Of a stretch of DNA of 5,462 bases, positions 1-5,350 are shown one piece after another. The notes under the pieces are model-generated. The model saw nothing but the letters and a program-made list of their open reading frames with translations, searched no databases and was not told the DNA's origin. A program made the position numbers and the translations under genes. Source of the stretch: Clostridia bacterium (GTDB lineage: Bacteria > Bacillota > Clostridia > Oscillospirales > Acutalibacteraceae). The first letter of the stretch is position 1; every line of letters begins with the position of its first letter. The stretch spans positions 1 to 5,462 of the forward strand of contig CAAFIS010000314.1 in NCBI GenBank assembly GCA_900763035.1. The letters are read 5' to 3'.

Positions 1-1
1 G

Positions 2-229
2 GGCGGCCTTGTCCGCGATGTGCCGCTGTCCTTCGATCCGGCGCGGCGGAGGACGGGAACGTCATGCCGCAGGACGGCGGCGCGGCTGCTGGAGGTGACC
101 TCCGACCCGATCGGCGAGATCGCCGCGCGCTGCGGGTACGCGACCTATTCGCATTTTTTCCGGTCGTTTTGCCGCGCCTACGGTCTATCGCCGGAGGCGT
201 GGCGGCAGGCGCGACGGATCGGGGGATAA
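2..229 (+). CDS. AraC-family transcriptional regulator, C-terminal fragment (5' end outside window)
   Basis: This is the DNA-binding end of an AraC/XylS-type regulator, which would act in the cytoplasm on promoter DNA. The frame is open from the window edge to a TAA at 227-229. The second helix-turn-helix is clear: LLEVTSDPIGEIAARCGY (about 108-163), followed by the family signature SHFFRSFCRAYGLSPEAWR. An RTGTS segment further upstream matches the end of the first HTH. Between RTGTS and AARLL there are only four residues (CRRT), whereas MarA/SoxS-type proteins have about nine more, including the usual YxxxR connecting helix. The gene may therefore be an atypical or decaying member. The sensor domain, if any, lies outside the window, so the effector is unknown. 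GTG at 20 and ATG at 64 are internal or out of frame and are not starts. The gene converges on the minus-strand operon, and its stop codon lies in the A-tract of that operon's terminator. The family is near certain; integrity is not. Confidence 0.85.
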   Translation, partial: GGLVRDVPLSFDPARRRTGTSCRRTAARLLEVTSDPIGEIAARCGYATYSHFFRSFCRAYGLSPEAWRQARRIGG

Positions 230-261
230 AAAATAGCCGCCCGGACGGAAGTCCGGGCGGC
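228..261 (-). terminator. Rho-independent terminator of the five-gene operon
   Basis: A perfect 11-bp GC-rich stem (236-246 with 251-261, arms GCCGCCCGGAC/GTCCGGGCGGC) closes a 4-nt loop. On the minus strand it is followed by TATTTTTT (228-235), the expected U-tract. It starts 11 nt after the UPF0291 stop codon. On the plus strand the hairpin is followed by TTCGGC rather than a T-run, so it would end the convergent AraC transcript only weakly. The A-tract overlaps the AraC stop codon. Confidence 0.92.
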
Positions 262-272
262 TTCGGCTGTGG

Positions 273-491
273 TTATGCTTTGGGTTCGTCTTCGCGGCGG
301 CGGAGCGGGCGCTTGTTGCCCTGCTCGTCGACGATGGTGGTGTGATCGAGCTGGTCGAATAAGCTTTTGCGGAAATCGGCCAGATACTGCGCGCGCAGTT
401 GCTTTTGCTCCTCCTGCTCCGCAGGGGTCAGGCCGCTCTCGCGGCTTTTGCGCGCCAGAGCGTTGATGCGGTCAAGTCCTTCCTGTGTCAT
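273..491 (-). CDS. UPF0291/DUF896 family protein (YnzC-like)
   Basis: A 72-residue soluble, highly charged protein. It matches UPF0291/DUF896, the family of Bacillus subtilis YnzC: an RINALARKSRESGLTPAE segment (residues 8-25), then EQKQLRAQYLADFRKS (28-43) and an IVDEQGN turn (54-60). The family forms a short two-helix hairpin followed by a more disordered tail; its molecular role is not established. The start ATG at 491-489 is set by a ribosome binding site, AAGGAAGG, about 7 nt upstream. A longer in-frame reading to 608 would run into the deacetylase gene and was discarded. It follows the deacetylase stop by 14 nt, so its ribosome binding site sits in that gap and translation may be coupled. 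It is the last gene of the operon, with a terminator 11 nt beyond. Length and composition are normal for the family. The family call is strong; no function is implied. Confidence 0.93.
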   Translation of the reverse strand: MTQEGLDRINALARKSRESGLTPAEQEEQKQLRAQYLADFRKSLFDQLDHTTIVDEQGNKRPLRRREDEPKA

Positions 492-505
492 GCGGGATCC
501 TTCCT

Positions 506-1423
506 TTACTTTTTGCAGGCCTCGGCGACGGCGGCATCGATCCGGTCGAAATACGTCCGGCTGTCCACTCCGGCAGGGCGCAGATAGCGGCCGAGCGCCG
601 TCAGACATTCAGGGTCGTGCGTGATGCGGCAGACGCGGCTCTCGCAGCTGAGGGTGGCGCGAAAGCCCATCGAGCGGATGACCTCGGCCGCGTCGGCGCA
701 CATCGCACCGTAGGGGTAGGCGAAAGCAGTCGGTGTGACGCCGGTGTGCTCCGAAAGCAGCCGCTGCGCCTTTTGCAGATCCGTGCGCAGCGCCTGTGCG
801 TAGGCGTCCTTCGCCTCACCGGTGCGGCGCAGCGTGCCCTTGCGCATACCTGCCCGGCAGTAGTGCATATCGTAGGTGTGGCTGGCCAGCTCGACCGTGC
901 CGCTGTCCGCCATCTCGCGCAGTTCATCCCACGTCAGGTGCGACCACACGGCGTGGTCGCTGTCCTGCAGCGAGAACTTTTCCGACCATGACACGACCGG
1001 CGAGATCACCGCCCGCATCCCGTAGCGCCGCAGCAGCGGATAGGCATAAAGATAATTGTTGTAGTACCCGTCGTCGAACGTCAGCACGATCGGGCGCTCC
1101 GGCAACGGGGCATGGCCGTCGACATAGTCGATCAGGTCGCGCAGCAGGACAGTGGTGTAGCCCCGATCGCGCAGGACGGCAAGGTCGCTTTCCAGCAGCT
1201 GCGGCGAGATGACGTACCGTCCCTGCCGGCTGCTGTCCTCCAGCACGCCGTGGTACATCAGGATCGGCACGCACACCGTGCCGTCCGCCGTGACGGCGGC
1301 GGCAGTCGGCTGCGCCGCCAGCCCGGCAGAGAGCGCCGCGCCCGCCGCCGCGGCGATCGCGGCGGCCGCCAGCCCAAGGACGAGGAGCTGCCGCAGCCGC
1401 ATCCAAGAAACGATACGATACAT
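506..1423 (-). CDS. Exported polysaccharide deacetylase (NodB/CE4 homology)
   Basis: A 305-residue CE4-type deacetylase, expected to remove N-acetyl groups from a cell-wall or extracellular polysaccharide using a divalent metal. Residues 1-8 are a short N-terminus, and a hydrophobic Ala/Leu-rich signal peptide or anchor covers about 10-37. Domain motifs in order: PILMYHGV (53-60), TFDDG with the predicted catalytic base and metal Asp at D117/D118, SHTYDMH with predicted metal ligands H182 and H187, and FAYPYG (234-239). The histidines are five apart, as in PgaB/IcaB-like enzymes, not four as in PgdA-type HxxxH. The mature part has seven Cys, many for an exported protein. The substrate is not identifiable. 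ATG at 1423-1421 is preceded by GAGGAGGG with 6 nt spacing; the internal Met8 has no better site. It lies 55 nt after rmuC and 14 nt before the UPF0291 gene, same operon. The family is secure; the PgaB-like assignment rests on spacing alone. Confidence 0.92.
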   Translation of the reverse strand: MYRIVSWMRLRQLLVLGLAAAAIAAAAGAALSAGLAAQPTAAAVTADGTVCVPILMYHGVLEDSSRQGRYVISPQLLESDLAVLRDRGYTTVLLRDLIDYVDGHAPLPERPIVLTFDDGYYNNYLYAYPLLRRYGMRAVISPVVSWSEKFSLQDSDHAVWSHLTWDELREMADSGTVELASHTYDMHYCRAGMRKGTLRRTGEAKDAYAQALRTDLQKAQRLLSEHTGVTPTAFAYPYGAMCADAAEVIRSMGFRATLSCESRVCRITHDPECLTALGRYLRPAGVDSRTYFDRIDAAVAEACKK

Positions 1424-1478
1424 CCCGATCCCTCCTCACGCACAGCTTATGCGGCGGGGGAGCGGATCATGTGTAAGA

Positions 1479-2774
1479 TCAGGCAGTCGGAGCGGTATCG
1501 TCGCCGCCCTCGTCGGCGGCGTCGCCGGCGGAGAGCAGATCGCTCGCCTCCCGGTCGGGCAGCGAGGTGACGCCCGCCAGACGGCGGCGGATCTGCCTTG
1601 TGCGCACGCCGACGAGCTTGTCCAATTCGTCGTTTGCCTGCTCCAGACGGCGCTGCGCGCTTTCGATCGCCGAGGCGAATTTGTCGAACTCGGTCTTGAC
1701 TGCGCCAAGTACCTTCCAGACCTCGCTGCTGCGCTTTTGGATCGCCAGCGTGCGGAAGCCCATCTGCAGGCTGTTGAGCAGCGCCGCCATGGTGGTCGGC
1801 CCGGCGATGTTGACATGGAACTCGCGCGTGAGCGGCTCGATCATGCCGCGGCGCACGACCTCGGCATACAGCCCCTCGATCGGCAGGAACATGATGCCGA
1901 AATCGGTGGTGTTGGGCGGGGCAAGGTATTTGTCGCGGATGTCGCGCGCGAAGGAGCGGATCCGCTGCTCCAGCACCGCGCCCGCCGCCCGGATCTGCTC
2001 CGGATCGCCGGTGTCGTAAGCATCGAGCAGCTGCGTATAGGCATCCGCCGGGAACTTCGCATCGATCGGCAGCCAGACAGGCGCGTCGCCGTCGTCGCCG
2101 CCCTGACCGGGCAGGCGCACGGCGTATTCGACGACGTTCGTGCTGTTCGGCTTCGTTTTGACGTTGGCGGCGTACTGCTCGGGCGAGAGGATCTGCTCCA
2201 AGATCGCGCCCAGCTGGATCTCGCCCAATACGCCGCGCGTTTTGACGTTGGAGAGCACCTTTTTGAGGTCGCCGACGCCGCTGGCCAGCGTGCGCATCTC
2301 GCCCAAGCCGGCGTACACCTGCTGCAGTCGCTCGTTGACCAAACGGAACGATTGGCTGATCCGTTCGTCCAGCGTTTTTTGCAGCTTTTCGTCCACCGTG
2401 CGGCGCATCTGATCCATCTGGCGGTCATTTTCCTGCCGGATCTGCGTCAGCTGCTCCGTCACGGCGCGGCGGATCGCCTCGAGCTGCTCGGTCATCTGCC
2501 GGTTGGCGCCGTTTTGCGCGGTCAGCAGCACTTGACTTTGCCCCTGCACGCTGTCGCGGATCGTGCGGGCACTTTCCTCCCGGCTGTCACGCTGCTCGCG
2601 CAACAGCTCGCTCTGCAGGGCGGACAGCTTGTCCTCCAACGTCTGGCGGCGGCGGTCGTCCTCGTTCTGCCGCCGCAGCTGCGCGTTTTGCCGGATCAGC
2701 AGCACGGCCGACAGCACCGCCGTGCCGACGGACAGCACCAGCAGCACTGCCAGCATCACATCCTGTCCGCTCAT
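1479..2774 (-). CDS. rmuC: RmuC family protein (DNA recombination limiting, predicted nuclease fold)
   Basis: A 431-residue RmuC homologue. E. coli RmuC limits recombination at inverted repeats, and the core is predicted to have a PD-(D/E)XK nuclease-like fold; biochemistry is limited. One N-terminal transmembrane helix (about 6-27) is followed by a long charged coiled coil (28-170). The core carries GVLGEIQL (181-188, E185), LPIDAKFP (235-242, candidate D238 and K240), PPNTTDFGIMFLPIEGLYAE (286-305) and GPTTMAALLNSLQMGF (325-340). The last 25 residues are a low-complexity acidic tail. The start is ATG at 2774-2772, because AAAGGAGGTG lies 9 nt upstream; the longer reading from GTG at 2804 would place that site inside the gene and has none of its own. 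It is 36 nt after the YesL-like gene and 55 nt before the deacetylase, in the same operon. The N-terminal helix would tether the coiled coil and core to the membrane, with the core most likely cytoplasmic. Confidence 0.96.
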   Translation of the reverse strand: MSGQDVMLAVLLVLSVGTAVLSAVLLIRQNAQLRRQNEDDRRRQTLEDKLSALQSELLREQRDSREESARTIRDSVQGQSQVLLTAQNGANRQMTEQLEAIRRAVTEQLTQIRQENDRQMDQMRRTVDEKLQKTLDERISQSFRLVNERLQQVYAGLGEMRTLASGVGDLKKVLSNVKTRGVLGEIQLGAILEQILSPEQYAANVKTKPNSTNVVEYAVRLPGQGGDDGDAPVWLPIDAKFPADAYTQLLDAYDTGDPEQIRAAGAVLEQRIRSFARDIRDKYLAPPNTTDFGIMFLPIEGLYAEVVRRGMIEPLTREFHVNIAGPTTMAALLNSLQMGFRTLAIQKRSSEVWKVLGAVKTEFDKFASAIESAQRRLEQANDELDKLVGVRTRQIRRRLAGVTSLPDREASDLLSAGDAADEGGDDTAPTA

Positions 2775-2781
2775 CGCGGCG

Positions 2782-2791
2782 CACCTCCTTT
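2782..2791 (-). promoter_or_regulatory. Ribosome binding site that sets the rmuC start
   Basis: The minus strand reads AAAGGAGGTG, close to a full anti-16S match, with 9 nt between AGGAGG and the ATG at 2774. This moves the rmuC start 30 nt inside the longest open frame (GTG at 2804). Confidence 0.9.
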
Positions 2792-2810
2792 GGCGGCCGG
2801 GCACGCCCGG

Positions 2811-3803
2811 TCAGATCGTGTCATCATCGTCGTCCGTGCCGCTTTGCGTGCGGCGGGCATTGAAACGGCGCATCTCCCGTTCCGTATACTGGCGGGGGAT
2901 GTTCGGCTCCTCCTTCGGCTCGACCGGGGCGGCATCCGAGAACACCGCCTCCTCCTGCGGATGCTCCGGGCTTTCCTCCACGTCGAGGTTCAGATCGAGG
3001 CGCGCCTGCCGGTCGGCATGGGGATTATCCTTATAATAAGGATCGATCATCAGGCGGCGCACGGTGGGGAAGATGCAGAACTGGATCAGGAACGAACGTG
3101 TGGCCGGGACGATCAGCAGACCGATCAGCAGGACCAGCGTCAGGCACAGTGCGTTCGGGATCAGCAGGATCAGCGCGATGCCGATGCCGTAGATCGCGAT
3201 CAGGATCAGCGAGATCAGCAGATTCGGCTTCAGGCCGGCCACGGCGAAGATGAAGGCATTTTTGTATACCTGCTTCGTGCTGAGCTTGAAGGTGATCACC
3301 ATGAAGGGGATGTAGTATTTCATCCACGTGAACAGCACATACCCCACCCACGTGACCGCCATGACGACATAGTCGAGGATGCCCGGCTCCATGGGCTTGA
3401 GCTGCGAGACGTCCATGCCGAACAGGGCGTAGATGCCGGGGTTCATCCCCAGAAAATAATACACGATGTTGAAGAGCAGCAGCGCCGTGACCAGCTGGTC
3501 GATCAGGCCGACGGCGAAGGCTTGTCCGCGGTTTTTGCGGATCGTTTCAAAAAAGTCCTCGCGCACGAAAGCGTGCTTCTCTCGCATGTAGGCGCGGGTG
3601 ATGAACGTAAGCCCCGCGTCCGCCCAACCGCGCGTGACCAGCGGCAGATCCACCAGCAGCCACAGCAGCCCCGCCAAGATCAGGTTCCAGAATTTGCGCC
3701 CGTAGATCTCGAAAAACACGACGAAGGAGCGCTTTTTTGGGGCATCCTTCGCGATGCCCGGCCCTTCCTTCGTGTAATCGAACAGTCCGAAAAATCCAGC
3801 CAC
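2811..3803 (-). CDS. DUF624/YesL-like polytopic membrane protein with charged C-terminal tail
   Basis: A 330-residue integral membrane protein. The start resembles YesL/DUF624 proteins: a soluble MAGFFGLFDY segment, then FFEIYGRKFWNLILAGLLWLL (30-50) and a following LPLVTRG. Likely membrane segments are near 38-58, 97-118, 143-168, 190-213 and 215-236. The family's function is unknown; B. subtilis YesL sits in a pectin-degradation cluster, but no such genes are seen here. Residues 250-330 are a hydrophilic, Glu/Pro/Asp-rich tail ending DDDDDTI, an extension beyond the usual roughly 200-residue domain. The start is GTG at 3803-3801, with AAAGGAGAG about 9-11 nt upstream; an in-frame TGA a short way further upstream rules out a longer reading. 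It follows the SpoIIM-like gene by 30 nt and precedes rmuC by 36 nt, so it lies in the operon. DUF624 is recognised from the N-terminal pattern; the exact subfamily is uncertain. Confidence 0.82.
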   Translation of the reverse strand: MAGFFGLFDYTKEGPGIAKDAPKKRSFVVFFEIYGRKFWNLILAGLLWLLVDLPLVTRGWADAGLTFITRAYMREKHAFVREDFFETIRKNRGQAFAVGLIDQLVTALLLFNIVYYFLGMNPGIYALFGMDVSQLKPMEPGILDYVVMAVTWVGYVLFTWMKYYIPFMVITFKLSTKQVYKNAFIFAVAGLKPNLLISLILIAIYGIGIALILLIPNALCLTLVLLIGLLIVPATRSFLIQFCIFPTVRRLMIDPYYKDNPHADRQARLDLNLDVEESPEHPQEEAVFSDAAPVEPKEEPNIPRQYTEREMRRFNARRTQSGTDDDDDTI

Positions 3804-3833
3804 AGTCGTTATCTCTCCTTTTGTTTTTGGTGC

Positions 3834-4487
3834 TCATCTTAGGGAAGAGGGCAGCGCCATGCGCAGCAGCACGTCGACCAGCCCCACACCGACCGCCCCT
3901 AAGGCGAACAGCGCGTAGCGCAGGCAGTACAGCCGAAACGGCTGACACAGTGCACCGCCCGGTGCGCTGTCCGGCGCGTCGCCCGCCTTTGCGGGCAGCG
4001 CAGGCAGCAGCGTGCGGCACAGCAGGGCGCCGAGGCGCAGGCTCTCCGCCCCCGCCATGGCCAGCAGCGCCGCCGACAGCAGCGCGTTCGGCAGCACAGT
4101 GAGGGCTGCTGCCGCCACACCGCGGCCGCCCTCGGCGTACAGCGCAGCTTCACCAAGCCCTGTGGCGGTGCCCTGCAGCATCGGCAAAAGCAGCACGAAC
4201 GGCGCGCCGCACGGCCACAGCCCCAGCAAAAACTGCGCGCACAGCAGGGCCAGCAGCGAAAAGCAGCTGCCGCACAGCGCGTGCAGGATCGCCCGCAGGC
4301 CGCCGGTGACCGCCGATGGCGTCACCAGCGCGCGCAGCAGCCGGGCCGTGCCCTCGTCGGCCGTGACATAGACCGCCGTGCCGATCACGACACCGAGCAG
4401 ATACAGCCCGACGAACGGGAACAGCCGACGGTTGTCCGAAAAAAAGGCGGCAGCCGCGCGGCGGCGGCGGCTCGACTTCCGTTTCAT
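3834..4487 (-). CDS. SpoIIM-like (DUF95) integral membrane protein
   Basis: A 217-residue membrane protein that resembles the stage II sporulation protein M family. An Arg-rich cytoplasmic N-terminus (KRKSSRRRR, 2-10) is followed by hydrophobic spans near 22-42, 68-90, 94-114, 124-147 and 188-212. The most family-like parts are YLLGVVIGTAVY (29-40) and the LLPMLQGTATGLG...GGRGVAAAALTVLPNALL stretch (100-137), with the typical Gly and Pro positions. SpoIIM works with SpoIID and SpoIIP in peptidoglycan remodelling during engulfment, but the broader family also occurs in non-sporulating cells, and neither partner is in view. The start is ATG at 4487-4485: AAAGGAG lies 8 nt upstream, while the frame from 4538 has no site and covers the likely promoter. 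Ala/Leu-rich composition makes the family call softer than for its neighbours. It is the first gene of the operon. Alternatively it is an unrelated five-helix protein of unknown role. Confidence 0.65.
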   Translation of the reverse strand: MKRKSSRRRRAAAAFFSDNRRLFPFVGLYLLGVVIGTAVYVTADEGTARLLRALVTPSAVTGGLRAILHALCGSCFSLLALLCAQFLLGLWPCGAPFVLLLPMLQGTATGLGEAALYAEGGRGVAAAALTVLPNALLSAALLAMAGAESLRLGALLCRTLLPALPAKAGDAPDSAPGGALCQPFRLYCLRYALFALGAVGVGLVDVLLRMALPSSLR

Positions 4488-4495
4488 CCGCATCG

Positions 4496-4502
4496 CTCCT
4501 TT
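4496..4502 (-). promoter_or_regulatory. Ribosome binding site that sets the SpoIIM-like start
   Basis: AAAGGAG on the minus strand lies 8 nt before the ATG at 4487. A closer ATG (4493-4491) is only 2 nt away and too near to use. This selects the start beginning MKRKS. Confidence 0.8.
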
Positions 4503-4503
4503 A

Positions 4504-4532
4504 ATCATATCACAAGATCTTACGCATGAAAA
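4504..4532 (-). promoter_or_regulatory. Candidate sigma-A promoter of the five-gene operon
   Basis: The minus strand reads TTTTCA (4532-4527), a 17-bp spacer, then TATGAT (4509-4504) preceded by TGA, an extended -10. The -35 matches consensus at 4 of 6 positions and the -10 at 5 of 6. The same GTGATATGAT block forms the -10 of the strong promoter before the YbjN gene. The predicted start point, about 4498-4497, falls inside the ribosome binding site and leaves a leader of only 10-11 nt. Either the site is used as a nearly leaderless promoter, or the true start point lies elsewhere. Confidence 0.4.
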
Positions 4533-4574
4533 GAACAAAATATGAATATTTCCCGATTTTCTTGCGGTTTTGAT

Positions 4575-4607
4575 AAAAAAGAAGCCCTCCGCATCGGCGG
4601 AGGGCTT
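4575..4607 (-). terminator. Rho-independent terminator of the YbjN-domain gene
   Basis: A perfect 11-bp stem (4582-4592 with 4597-4607, arms AAGCCCTCCGC/GCGGAGGGCTT on the plus strand) closes a 4-nt loop. On the minus strand it is followed by C and then TTTTTT (4580-4575). It lies 25 nt after the YbjN stop codon and isolates that gene from the downstream five-gene operon. Confidence 0.93.
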
Positions 4608-4632
4608 GCGGGCATTCGGAAGTGTGGCGGGA

Positions 4633-5058
4633 TCAGGCCCACATCGCTTTCATCAGCTCGGGGTAAGCGTCGTCACAGATGCCGACCATGCGCTGCAGGG
4701 CCTCGAGGCAGATGTCGCCGACGTCGTTGCTGCGGAAGGACGCGTCTATTTCTGCCTGTACGGTGTTGTCGCGCACGTCCAGCACGAATTTGGCAAAGCG
4801 GAAGCGGGCGTTCTGCTCGTTGACGGCGGTCAGGATCCGGGCGACTTTGTCGTCGGATACCTTGACGATGTCGAACACGCGCAGCGCGACGCTCTCGCCG
4901 TCCTCGTCAAAGAAGAACTGCACGCGGATGCTGCTCATGTTGTCGCCGCCGTAGGTGACGGCGATCATGTCTTTGCCGCCTTCGGTCGTGCCTTGATCGG
5001 TGTAGCGGATCTCTTTTTGCTCCAATGCCTGAACGAACTGTTTCGTCGATGCCAGCAT
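4633..5058 (-). CDS. YbjN domain-containing protein
   Basis: A 141-residue soluble protein of the YbjN superfamily, a fold related to type III secretion chaperone-like proteins. In E. coli YbjN has been linked to stress and motility regulation; the clostridial members are uncharacterised. The visible pattern is an N-terminal helix with ALEQKEIRYTD (11-21), a strand-rich middle with YGGDNMSSIRVQFFFDEDGE (36-55), a VKVSDDK...LTAVNEQNARFRFAKF segment (66-91), and a C-terminal AYPELMKAMWA (131-141). There is no signal peptide or membrane span. The start is ATG at 5058-5056, supported by GGGAGG 8 nt upstream. The open frame extends to a TTG at 5118, but that TTG is the first part of the -35 box and is rejected. 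It has its own promoter and terminator, so it is probably monocistronic, with possible read-through from the Cys-rich gene because no terminator lies between them. Confidence 0.88.
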   Translation of the reverse strand: MLASTKQFVQALEQKEIRYTDQGTTEGGKDMIAVTYGGDNMSSIRVQFFFDEDGESVALRVFDIVKVSDDKVARILTAVNEQNARFRFAKFVLDVRDNTVQAEIDASFRSNDVGDICLEALQRMVGICDDAYPELMKAMWA

Positions 5059-5066
5059 GGCTGTCG

Positions 5067-5072
5067 CCTCCC
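5067..5072 (-). promoter_or_regulatory. Ribosome binding site that sets the YbjN start
   Basis: GGGAGG on the minus strand lies 8 nt before the ATG at 5058. It selects the 141-residue reading over the longer frame that begins within the promoter. Confidence 0.8.
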
Positions 5073-5089
5073 ACTGCTTGATGGTCTTT

Positions 5090-5118
5090 ATCATATCACG
5101 GCGCTTTGGCCTTGTCAA
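5090..5118 (-). promoter_or_regulatory. Near-consensus sigma-A promoter of the YbjN gene
   Basis: The minus strand has TTGACA (5118-5113, 6 of 6), a 17-bp spacer (5112-5096) and TATGAT (5095-5090, 5 of 6) with TGA directly upstream as an extended -10. The predicted start point, about 5083, gives a leader of about 25 nt that includes the GGGAGG site. With this match, expression is likely strong and constitutive. Confidence 0.9.
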
Positions 5119-5130
5119 CGGGGAAACGGC

Positions 5131-5325
5131 TCAGTTTTGATGCCGGACGATGCGGTAGTCGTCGCGCACGCGGTAATACGGACAGCGCGCGGCAGGTGCG
5201 CCCGGCGGCTGCGGCGCGAGCACGCAGCGCTCGAACTCGTCCATGTCCATATCGACCGCGCAGACGCTGCATTCCTGCTCCTCGTCATATTCGTAGTTCT
5301 CGCAGTCCTCGCAGGGGAAGTCCAT
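5131..5325 (-). CDS. Small Cys-rich protein, possibly DUF6472 family
   Basis: A 64-residue acidic protein with an N-terminal CEDC pair (C5, C8), a CSVC pair (C19, C22), C34, and a RCPYY motif (C48, residues 47-51), ending DDYRIVRHQN. The CxxC...CxxC...CPYY layout suggests a small metal-binding, probably zinc, domain. It resembles short clostridial proteins I recall as DUF6472, whose members share the CxxCxNYxYDE opening, the CPYY motif and the YxIVRxQ ending; that name is from memory and function is unknown. Residues 35-46 (VLAPQPPGAPAA) are a Pro/Ala-rich insert where I expect a shorter linker. ATG at 5325-5323 has AAGGAGG 7 nt upstream. A promoter sits just before it, starting in the preceding gene's stop codon. 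No hairpin terminator follows, so transcripts may run into the YbjN gene. It is a real gene by its start signals and motif content. Confidence 0.8.
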   Translation of the reverse strand: MDFPCEDCENYEYDEEQECSVCAVDMDMDEFERCVLAPQPPGAPAARCPYYRVRDDYRIVRHQN

Positions 5326-5350
5326 CGGATCGCCTCCTTATATTATCCTT

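Noticed and set aside
492..608. N-terminal extension of the UPF0291 protein
   Set aside because: It overlaps the end of the deacetylase in another frame, is unlike the family, and a good ribosome binding site precedes the internal ATG at 491.
940..960. 8-bp perfect inverted repeat (GCGACCAC/GTGGTCGC)
   Set aside because: It lies inside the deacetylase coding region with no T-tract on either strand; a chance dyad in GC-rich codons is the simplest explanation.
485..991. 168-codon plus-strand frame opposite the deacetylase
   Set aside because: It is a mirror frame of a well-supported CE4 gene, with low-complexity R/A-rich composition and no ribosome binding site seen.
924..1439. 171-codon minus-strand frame overlapping the deacetylase
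   Set aside because: It is an out-of-frame reading of the same DNA, Arg/Ala-rich and without family motifs; the 506-1423 frame carries all CE4 motifs.
1446..1469. Seven-codon minus-strand mini-ORF between rmuC and the deacetylase
   Set aside because: It has no ribosome binding site and no sign of a leader-peptide function such as repeated regulatory codons or an adjacent attenuator hairpin.
1209..3842. 877-codon open frame on the plus strand
   Set aside because: It runs antisense to rmuC and the YesL-like gene in exact codon register, where stops would require TTA, CTA or TCA codons in the sense genes; those are rare in this GC-rich DNA. The translation is rich in Q, R, H and D with no recognisable domain and no start signal, while the sense genes match known families.
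4533..4574. AT-rich stretch as a possible sigma-E-type promoter
   Set aside because: ATATT-like elements occur, but no pair of -35 and -10 boxes has both the sequence and the spacing expected for sigma-E; left only as an alternative in the promoter finding.
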